Origin: Bolinopsis microptera
Lineage: Eukaryota > Ctenophora > Tentaculata > Lobata > Bolinopsidae
Length of the DNA: 64,000 nt
Assembly: GCF_026151205.1 (NCBI RefSeq)
Contig: NC_087078.1
Coordinates: 248,001-312,000 of the forward strand
Reading direction: 5' to 3'
Both the position numbers and the translations under genes were made by a program. Positions 55,385-64,000 of this stretch are shown here, one piece after another. Numbering within the stretch: position 1 is the stretch's first letter; each line of letters opens with the position of its first letter. The notes beneath the pieces were generated by a model. It did no database searches. It was not told the origin of the DNA and saw only the letters and a program-made list of their open reading frames with translations.

Positions 55385-57571
55385 TCTGTTGCACTGAGAG
55401 CTAGCTGTGTTGCACTAAGAGCTAGCTGTGTTGCACTAAGAGCTAGCTGTGTTGCACTAAGAGCTAGCTGTGTTGCACTGAGAGCTAGCTGTGTTGCACT
55501 AAGAGCTAGCTGTGTTGCACTAAGAGCTAGCTGTGTTGCACTAAGAGCTAGCTGTGTTGCACTACGAGCTAGCTGTGTTGCACTAAGAGCTAGCTGTGTT
55601 GCACTAAGAGCTAGCTGTGTTGCACTAAGAGTTAGCTGTGTTGCACTAAGAGCTAGCTGTGTTGCACTAAGAGCTAGCTGTGTTGCACTAAGAGCTAGCT
55701 GTGTTGCACTAAGAGCTAGATGTGTTGCACTAAGAGCTAGATGTGTTGCACTAAGAGCTAGCTGTGTTGCACTTAGAGCTAGCTGTGTTGCACTAAGATC
55801 TAGCTGTGTTGAACTAAGAGCTAGCTGTGTTGCACTAAGAGCTAGCTGTGTTGCACTAAGAGTTACCTGTGTTGCACTGAGAGCTAGCTGTGTTGCACTA
55901 AGAGCTAGCTGTGTTGCACTAAGAGCTAGCTGTGTTGCAATAAGAGCTAGCTGTGTTGCACTAAGAGCTAGCTGTGTTGCACTAAGAGCTAGCTGTGTTG
56001 CACTAAGAGCTAACTGTGTTGTACTAAGAGCTAGCTGTGTTGCACTGAGAGCTAGCTGTGTTGCACTAAGAGCTAGCTGTGTTGCACTAAGAGCTAGCTG
56101 TGTTGCACTAAGAGCTAGCTGTGTTGCACTAAGAGCTAGCTGTGTTGCACTAAGAGCTAGCTGTGTTGCACTAAGAGCTAGCTGTGTTGCACTAAGAGCT
56201 AGCTGTGTTGCACTAAGAACTAGCTGTGTTGCACTAAGACCTAGCTGTGTTGCACTAAGAGCTAGCTGTGTTGCTCTAAGAGCTAGCTGTGTTGCACTAA
56301 GAGCTAGCTGTGTTGCACTAAGAGCTAGCTGTGTTGCACTAAGAGCTAGCTGTGTTGCACTAAGAACTAGCTGTGTTGCACTAAGACCTAGCTGTGTTGC
56401 ACTAAGAGCTAGCTGTGTTGCACTGAGAGCTAGCTGTGTTGCACTAAGAGCTAGCTGTGTTGCACTAAGAGCTAACTGTGTTGCACTAAGAGCTAGCTGT
56501 GTTGCACTAAGAGCTAGCTGTGTTGCACTAAGAGCTAGTTGTGTTGCACTAAGAGCTAGCTGTGTTGCACTAAGAGCTAGCTGTGTTGCACTAAGAGCTA
56601 GCTGTGTTGCACTAAGAGCTAGCTGTGTTGCACTAAGAGCTAGCTGTGTTGCACTAAGAGCTAGCTGTGTTGCACTAAGAGCTAGCTGTGTTGCACTAAG
56701 AGCTAGCTGTGTTGCACTAAAAGCTAGCTGTGTTGCACTAAGAGCTAGCTGTGTTGCACTAAGAGCTAGCTGTGTTGCACTAAGAGCTAGCTGTGTTGCA
56801 CTAAGAGCTAGCTGTGTTGCACTAAAAGCTAGCTGTGTTGCACTAAGAGCTAGCTGTGTTGCACTAAGAGCTAGCTGTGTTGCACTAAGAGCTAGCTGTG
56901 TTGCACTAAGAGCTAGCTGTGTTGCACTAAGAGCTAGCTGTGTTGCACTAAGAGCTAGCTGTGTTGCACTAAAAGCTAGCTGTGTTGCACTAAGAGCTAG
57001 CTGTGTTGCACTAAAAGCTAGCTGTGTTGCACTAAGAGCTAGCTGTGTTGCACTAAGAGCTAGCTGTGTTGCACTAAGAGGTAGTTGTGTTGCACTAAGA
57101 GCTAGCTGTGTTGCACTAAGAGCTAGCTGTGTTGCACTAAGAGCTAGCTGTGTTGCACTAAGAGCTAGCTGTGTTGCACTAAGAGCTAGCTGTGTTGCAC
57201 TAAGAGCTAGCTGTGTTGCACTAAAAGCTAGCTGTGTTGCACTAAGAGCTAGCTGTGTTGCACTAAAAGCTAGCTGTGTTGCACTAAGAGCTAGCTGTGT
57301 TGCACTAAGAGCTAGCTGTGTTGCACTAAGAGGTAGTTGTGTTGCACTAAGAGCTAGCTGTGTTGCACTAAGAGCTAGCTGTGTTGCACTAAGAGCTAGC
57401 TGTGTTGCACTAAGAGCTAGCTGTGTTGCACTAAGAGCTAGCTGTGTTGCACTAAGAGCTAGCTGTGTTGCACTAAGAGCTAGCTGTGTTGCATTAAGAG
57501 CTAGCTGTGTTGCACTAAGAGCTAGCTGTGTTGCACTAAGAGCTAGCTGTGTTGCACTAAGAGCTAGCTGT
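55385..57571 (+). repeat. 21-bp GTTGCACTAAGAGCTAGCTG array, about 104 copies
   Basis: Both strands stay open for about 750 codons (VALRASC on +, LALSATQ on -) because the unit is 7 codons and stop-free; no start context, splice signal or composition argues for a protein. Variant units recur at fixed spacing (for example AAGAGGTAGTTG at 57075 and 57327), showing higher-order duplication. One stray unit lies at 57859-57880. Confidence 0.95.
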
Positions 57572-58120
57572 GATATAATCACTGTCACTGCTCGAAAACA
57601 ATCCTCACACATTGGAATAAGAACTTAAGAATATTCTATCGTATATTTGATTTTCTGCGTTCTTTTCCATATAAGTTTTGGCATTATAAGCTGATTATCA
57701 TGGCAAGTACTGTGTTACCTACTAACTAGCTGATTATCATGAATATTATATTCTTGACACGTCACAGGTTGTTCAATCCGAGAGTGATTAATTTCGGAGT
57801 GTAATTTTGGAAAAGGAATGGCTACCTCGCAATCAGGAGATTGACGTTGCTTGACATGTTGCACTAAGAACTAGCTGTGTTAATATAATAACGATCCGGC
57901 TACCACTTGTGCGGGTTTCTTGTCTATAAAAAGGTTCATAACAATCCATCCTAGTAGTACTAGTAGTAGTAGTAGCACCACTAGCTACTCAGTCTACACA
58001 CTCGCTTACCACTAGATAACACAGTACTTGCCATGGTATCAGGGACTAGGAGCAGCTAAATGTTAAGGTTTGCAGTATATACGGTACATTGAATAATGAT
58101 GAGTAAGCACCAAGCAGCTA
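57572..58120. other. unique sequence
   Basis: GTAGTAGTACTAGTAGTAGT-type runs at 57951-57975. No gene supported. Confidence 0.4.
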
Positions 58121-58121
58121 G

Positions 58122-59678
58122 AAAGCTGCAGCTAGTAGCAGTAATACAGGTAGTAGTAGTAATAGTAATACAGTAGCAGGCAGCTAGTAGCAGTAATACA
58201 GGTAGTAGTAATAGTAATACAGTAGCAGGCAGCTAGTAGCAGTAATACAGGTAGTAGTAGTAGTAATAGTAATACAGTAGCAGGCAGCTAGTAGCAGTAA
58301 TACAGGTAGTAGTAGTAGTAGTAATACAGTAGCAGGCAGCTAGTAGCAGTAATACAGGTAGTAGTAGTAGTAATAGTAATACAGTAGCAGGCAGCTAGTA
58401 GCAGTAATACAGGTAGTAGTAGTAGTAGTAATACAGTAGCAGGCAGCTAGTAGCAGTAATACAGGTAGTAGTAGTAGTAGTAATACAGTAGCAGGCAGCT
58501 AGTAGCAGTAATACAGGTAGTAGTAGTAATAGTAATACAGTAGCAGGCAGCTAGAAAGCTGTAGCTAGTAGCAGTAATACAGCTGGTAGTAGTAGTAGTA
58601 GTAATACAGTAGCAGGCAGCTAGTAGCAGTAATACAGGTAGTAGTAGTAATAGTAATACAGTAGCAGGCAGCTAGTAGCAGTAATACAGGTAGTAGTAGT
58701 AGTAATACAGTAGCAGGCAGCTAGTAGCAGTAATACAGGTAGTAGTAGTAATAGTAATACAGTAGCAGGCAGCTAGTAGCAGTAATACAGGTAGTAGTAG
58801 TAGTAGTAATACAGTAGCAGGCAGCTAGTAGCAGTAATACAGGTAGTAGTAGTAATAGTAATACAGTAGCAGGCAGCTAGTAGCAGTAATACAGGTAGTA
58901 GTAGTAGTAGTAATACAGTAGCAGGCAGCTAGTAGCAGTAATACAGGTAGTAGTAATAGTAATACAGTAGCAGGCAGCTAGTAGCAGTAATACAGGTATA
59001 GTAGTAGTAGTAGTAATACAGTAGCAGGCAGCTAGTAGCAGTAATACAGGTAGTAGTAGTAGTAGTAATACAGTAGCAGGCAGCTAGTAGCAGTAATACA
59101 GGTAGTAGTAGTAGTAATAGTAATACAGTAGCAGGCAGCTAGTAGCAGTAATACAGGTAGTAGTAATAGTAATACAGTAGCAGGCAGCTAGTAGCAGTAA
59201 TACAGGTAGTAGTAGTAGTAGTAATACAGTAGCAGGCAGCTAGTAGCAGTAATACAGGTAGTAGTAATAGTAATACAGTAGCAGGCAGCTAGTAGCAGTA
59301 ATACAGGTAGTAGTAGTAATAGTAATACAGTAGCAGGCAGCTAGTAGCAGTAATACAGGTAGTAGTAGTAATAGTAATACAGTAGCAGGCAGCTAGTAGC
59401 AGTAATACAGGTATAGTAGTAGTAGTAGTAATACAGTAGCAGGCAGCTAGTAGCAGTAATACAGGTAGTAGTAGTAATAGTAATACAGTAGCAGGCAGCT
59501 AGTAGCAGTAATACAGGTAGTAGTAGTAATACAGTAGCAGGCAGCTAGTAGCAGTAATACAGGTAGTAGTAGTAGTAGTAATACAGTAGCAGGCAGCTAG
59601 AAAGCTGCAGCTAGTAGCAGTAATACAGGTAGTAGTAGTAATACAGGTAGTAGTAGTAATAGTAATACAGTAGCAGGC
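58122..59678 (+). repeat. about 50-bp GCAGCTAGTAGCAGTAATAC array, about 30 copies
   Basis: Units differ in the number of GTA triplets (AATACAG|GTAGTAGTA, 3 to 6 of them) and in AATAGT insertions. Each includes AATACAG|GTAGTA, donor-like. Confidence 0.93.
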
Positions 59679-60087
59679 AATCAGTCGGATGAGTCTGCTG
59701 GAAATGGATATTCCTGCACTGCAATTTATACAGGATAATCAGACAGACTCGCTCTGTGAGCTTACTCTAGTACATAGGCTGAGAGATCAGGCAGACTCAA
59801 GCTTACTGTGAGCTAGTTCTGTGTGCTTGTTAGCCAGCATCATTTTATCATTATACCTGATCAGCGAGCTGAGTTTGTACTGACATTATCCCTACACTAC
59901 TAGTACTGTGTTGTTTGCGCTTCTTCCTCTCTCACTATTTAGCAGTGTCAAGAAGCATACTGCCTTTATTATAGCAAGTGTATTGTTTCTTATTCATCTA
60001 TTCTTCTGTCACAAACAACCTGTACTTGTAACAAGTGGGAATACTTGACGTGATTGTGATTGACGTGTGACGTAGAATGTGCAGTGT

Positions 60088-60200
60088 ATTACTCACTGTG
60101 TGTTAGCACGTGGGCTGTGTGTGTTAGCACGTGGGCTGTGTGTGTTAGCACGTGGGCTGTGTGTGTTAGCACGTGGTCTGTGTGTGTTAGCACGTGCAGC
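60088..60200 (+). repeat. CACGTG-containing 20-bp repeat, five copies
   Basis: Units of GTGTGTTAGCACGTGGGCT. Third E-box array in the window. Confidence 0.88.
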
Positions 60201-60350
60201 ATTGTCCCCTCTATACTACAACTGTATTGTCTAAATACAATCTTCTGATCACTCTGATCCAGGGTTCTGTGTGTATCTTGTCTTTAGTAGAGGACAGGCA
60301 CTAGCTCACTATGGGTGTTTACTGTTTACCTGCTACTACTACTGCAGCAG

Positions 60351-60403
60351 GGGGGGGGGGGGGAGGGGAGGGGGGCAGCAGGGGGGCAGCAGGGGGGGGG
60401 GGG
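60351..60403 (+). repeat. poly-G tract with GGGGGGCAGCA units
   Basis: Runs of 5 to 13 G separated by A, CAGCA or CAGCA-like words. Confidence 0.9.
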
Positions 60404-60550
60404 CAACGTTATGCCTTTCACTCAGTACTGCAGGAGTGTATTCTCCAGTCTACTTTTCTAGTCCATGTCACATACTGTGCTCTACAAATGCTAATCGTCT
60501 TGGAGCAACAAGGGTTAGTTAAGGCTCACATGTCGCCAGCTTTTGTCTTG

Positions 60551-60609
60551 CTGATCACGTGATGCAATCCGCCCACGTGCTGATCACGTGATGTGCACGT
60601 GGGCGGATT
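60551..60609. repeat. nested palindrome with four CACGTG sites
   Basis: AATCCGCCCACGTGC (60566-60580) and GCACGTGGGCGGATT (60595-60609) are a perfect 15-bp inverted pair; the 14-nt loop holds ATCACGTGAT, itself a palindrome. CTGATCACGTGATG is directly repeated at 60551 and 60580. Confidence 0.9.
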
Positions 60610-62481
60610 AGTGAGGCTGCAGACTCCACTTAGAGTAGCTGTGTGATAGGCAGCTTTGTTATCTGCCTAATCTTAACGTGTACTCTCTACAATCCCATTC
60701 TTATCTGCATGTTAACTAATAGTTGCCCATTCTTTTCAGCTTTTGGCAGGACTCCAGGTATTTGTGATGAGAGGGGCGCTTAAGCTACTGTTTCTCAGCT
60801 GAATCCGGGTCCATTTATTAACTTCCAATTAAAAGTGTGCTGCTATAATATGATTATCGTTATTTATTTTTTAACTGGCTTTGATGGGTAACCAGGAGTT
60901 GCATATAAACATGAGCACAGGTCCGAGGAGTCTTCTCCTCGCGTTTAAGATAGCGTTTCTTTTGTCGCATATAGATGGGTAGAATTGAAGAGAATATATT
61001 GGACAAACTTTATATTGCTCTATTTTCCATTTAATGTGCTAAACAGTAATCTGCTGCATTTAGGTGCCTCTGTGATATGATTTTAATGCAGCCAATTAGT
61101 GGTCTATAGGATCCGAGAGGCTTATACTTATAGTAGTACATTAATGATACACAGTAGTATTACTAGCTACAGACTGTATATCTGCAGTAGTATTACTAGC
61201 AACTAGTAGCTTATAATCCTGCACCCACTGGTACAGACTGTACTACAGCTGCAGTAGCTGGGCTTGCTTCCTCCGATCCTACTATAATAAAGCCTAGTAG
61301 CTCTAGTACTAGTAGCAGCATCACTAATAGTATTGCAATCTCTGATAGATACTTCATTTAATGCAGTAAATGTAAAAGTGTAGATATTCGATATCGCATC
61401 GTCAGCTAGCTAGTTCGGCTCAGATCTTGTTCCACCCTTTAACAACGAATGATTTGGGTCACTAGGTAGGTGCAGTGTCAATACATTAGAGATACTAACT
61501 ATATAATAGTGTGGTTGTTATAGCTCCATTAAGATAGCACCCTGCTGCAGGAATGTAGTTCCTGTTCAGAGCAGCACCTGAGTAGCTACCCCCATATTTC
61601 AGACCTTCTAGCTAGTTAGTAGCTACCTTCTTAACCAGGGTGATTTGTACTAATGAAGGGTGATTTGTACTAGGACTCAATTTACTAATGAAAGTTATTA
61701 TAAAGGAGCACTAATGGTTGCTGACCACCAGGCTCCTCCCCTTTGCACTTGTGTTTAAACCGAAGACATTAATTCTAACTACTCTCCCAATGACTAACTA
61801 GTTTGAGCGCCATCAGTTCATCTAGGGTAACTTTCCGTGGTTGACTGAATTCTGCTCAGCTGTCTAAAACCGCATAAAAAAGCAGTTGTTATTTGTCTAG
61901 AGTCGGGAATTTGCAAGTCGCCGTACCTGTCATATGTTTGAACAACGATCCACTTCCAATCAATAACTCTGAACCATCGAACTTTTAACTGAGTTGTGGC
62001 CCAGAAATGATTTCGGTAAATATCAGATGCTTTATGTAATCTTTATTACCTACCAGCTGGTACTGTTCTAATTATTATCTAAGGTTGCATCCGTTTTTAG
62101 CAAGTTCAAAGTTCGGTGATTCAGTGAAATACGCTCATCAGCATAATATGGGTTTTATTAAAGTCTCGAAGCAACGCAGCCGTCTGTGCTTTATCTCTTC
62201 AGCAGCGCTCGATTTTACCGTCCGTCATAATTGCGCCTTCTAATCCAGTTCTAGTCCGCTCTAAGAACTGGTCACAGTAAACTTCAGTGCTTGATCTGTT
62301 GTAAAATCTTACAGCGTACACTCCTGTACTTTGAACAAGAGTGCTTTACTTTGAAGAAATAAGAGAGTTGTACTTTTTTGTTTTTATTGTTAGTTACTGC
62401 AGCGATTCGTACTGGATTGAGCCGGCATTGATTGCCATATCCAATTTTTCGTCATTTTATTGTCATTCTAATTTTTGTTAG
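60610..62481 (+). other. unique sequence, possible intron
   Basis: Scattered GTAGTATTACTAGC words at 61140-61330 and a lone CACTAGGTAGGTGCAGTG at 61458. No exon can be supported. Confidence 0.4.
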
Positions 62482-62497
62482 CTGACCTGGTCTAAAG

Positions 62498-62543
62498 ATG
62501 AGCTCATTTCTGGAGGCTGTTATTTTTGCAATGTCACTCAATG
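62498..62543 (+). CDS. possible first coding exon of a downstream gene
   Basis: Acceptor TCTAATTTTTGTTAG at 62481, then ATG at 62498 reading MSSFLEAVIFAMSLN, phase 1 out, donor AATG|GTTAGT. The exon end and donor (CACTCAATG|GTTAGT) are copied at 62635-62649 after a short array, as seen at known donors in this window. Another frame (LTWSKDELISGGCYFCNVTQ) is also open. Confidence 0.4.
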
Positions 62544-62652
62544 GTTAGTTAATAGGTTACTAGGTTACTAATACTGGTTACTAGGTTACTAATGCTGGTT
62601 ACTAGGTTACTAATGCTGGTTACTAGGTTACTAACACTCAATGGTTAGTTCG
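62544..62652 (+). repeat. GGTTACTAGGTTACTAATGCT array ending in a copy of the donor
   Basis: About four 21-bp units between two copies of CACTCAATGGTTAGTT. Confidence 0.88.
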
Positions 62653-63419
62653 GAGAATTGGAATAGTGAGATTACGTAATGCTCTAACAGAAAAGCACGT
62701 GGTACTATCATGTGGCTTGCGGCATGACAGAGCTCAAAATTATAAAACAAAGGAATAACATAACTTTAATGCCAGCTGCGACGTGTCCGGAATTTGTCGA
62801 GGAATTTTGTCTTATATTGCTATTGGGCGCATTAAAATGTGCTCCTTTATCAAAATAAGCGTTAAAAATGTGCGATTACTGCGAAATTTGTAATAGTAAA
62901 ACATGTGACACTTGAATTTATTCCTTGTGAGACAGCGTGCCTTATAGCCATTAACCTGATAATACTAATCAGCCCTTAAGAGAAGAGTGAGGCTGAACAA
63001 TTGCCCACCGTGATCCGTATTTACTGAACATTTGTAACGCTCATTTTGATAAAGGAGCAACATTTATTCGTTCATATTGCCCTGTCAGCCGTTGTTTTCC
63101 CGACCAGCTCTGAAGATTTTACATATTCCTCGTCTTAAGCATATTGGTACAATCTCAAACAAAATAACTTTGACAATTGTAATTACAAATTTGATTTACA
63201 GAATTGATTTCGTAATGTCGGAAATGAGTGGCAATTAGCATGAGTTGTCACTGCGTGGCACCTAATGCGTGGTTCCTAATGTTGCCCATAATAACAAACT
63301 TTCAATCATCTTCCTAATCTCCTGTACTAACTAGCTATAATTGGAAGACAGGATTATTATTAATAAATTACAGCGAGGTCAGGTTGTTGTTGCTGTTGTT
63401 TGAATTGTTGCTGTTTCAG
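62653..63419 (+). other. intron, unique
   Basis: AT-rich; ends with TTGAATTGTTGCTGTTTCAG, a good acceptor. Confidence 0.45.
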
Positions 63420-63548
63420 CGGAGAAGAACGGAGGAAGCAGCTACAACATGAACAACAAATCCAGATCTACAGATGTCAAGTACACCCCTCCCAGCTCAT
63501 CTAGCAACATGAACCAGCCAAACGGGGCAATTTCTAACATCAACACAG
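63420..63548 (+). CDS. coding exon, Ser/Asn-rich, unknown protein
   Basis: Phase 1 in and out: EKNGGSSYNMNNKSRSTDVK, then YTPPSSSSNMNQPNGAISNI. Strong acceptor (TTGCTGTTTCAG) and donor (ACAG|GTAAAA). Phase fits the exon ending at 62543. Low complexity, no domain; the gene continues past the window. Confidence 0.6.
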
Positions 63549-64000
63549 GTAAAATAACAACACACTCTTCGGTATCAATTTTATACCATACCGGCTTGTT
63601 GCGAATCGGTATTAAAAAGGTAAAGGATGGATAAAATTGATGAATAAGATGAATTTTTAAGAGTGGTGTAAAACTAAATGGACTATTTTTTGGTTATTTC
63701 CCGTTATTATACTTGGCCGTAAGAACGTCGAAAGTTATCCAACGCGAAATTTGACATTAATTTCAATCATTTTGTTTCTGTCAGCGCGCGGCGCATATAC
63801 GCATTGTAATTGTATTACATACGTTGAATAAAATTATGTCGAATAGTTCGTGGATATGCATGAGCATAAATTATTTTGCAAATCAATAAAATTTAACACA
63901 AAAAGCAATGGTTTGAAATATAAATATAACTATACAGACAAATAATAATTTGGCTTTATCTTCAGTATCTCATCATGATCCTGATGATAATGTTTGATAA
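63549..64000 (+). other. intron start, unique AT-rich sequence
   Basis: No feature recognised up to the window end. Confidence 0.45.

Noticed and set aside
55324-57628. Open frames of about 750 codons on both strands
   Set aside because: Pure 21-bp repeat without stops in two frames; both strands cannot sensibly code, and there is no gene structure around them.

Overview
The window is animal nuclear DNA. It has AG/GT-bounded spliceosomal introns, small exons, many minisatellites and several non-autonomous DNA transposons. No bacterial operon, phage or CRISPR structure is present. The coding content points to a metazoan, probably an invertebrate given the small exons; I cannot name the lineage.

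Most of the left two thirds (2138-43313, + strand) is one gene that I rebuilt by hand from splice signals and phase continuity. It has about 27 coding exons, 3489 nt, and a predicted product of about 1162 aa. The core (exons 13-20) is a RhoGAP protein of the ARHGAP6/ARHGAP36 type: it has the GIFRV arginine-finger motif, an LIKEF..ELP segment and an NLAVVIGPNLL motif, preceded by the IPKD...MPL segment seen before the GAP domain in ARHGAP6. The N-terminal exons (2138-10492) and the Ser-rich C-terminal exons (38381-43313) join in frame. Two microexons at 20371-20480 are the weakest link. Exon 22 can also be read through to a stop at 40047-40049 with an AATAAA downstream, giving a probable alternative 3' end.

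Flanking genes are seen only as fragments: a possible last exon at 431-478, two possible terminal exons at 48681-48755 and 49741-49774, and the possible start of a gene at 62498-63548.

The remainder is mostly tandem repeat. The largest arrays are at 12.0-17.15 kb (34-bp unit), 18.05-20.46 kb (93 bp), 28.87-30.4 kb (34 bp), 35.6-38.1 kb (about 50 bp), 45.97-47.72 kb (33 bp), 55.4-57.57 kb (21 bp) and 58.1-59.7 kb (about 50 bp). Long open frames across them arise because unit lengths are multiples of three or lack stops; I do not call them proteins.

The most unusual signal is that many arrays start exactly at exon-intron junctions, and their units carry copies of the adjoining exon end plus a splice donor, a splice acceptor, or both. 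I see this at exons 1/2, 2, 11/12, 13, 18, 19, 20, 21, 25 and at the predicted exon ending at 62543. A second theme is palindromic transcription-factor-like motifs, dispersed or amplified: GTTACCATGGTAAC (RFX X-box type), TGACGTCA (CRE) and CACGTG (E-box). Mobile elements include a 3.4-kb foldback element with an exact 8-bp target duplication (24396-27841), hAT-like MITEs (45030, 50831, probably 34434), TA-flanked MITEs (44371, 52132) and a cruciform-forming element (41427-42439).
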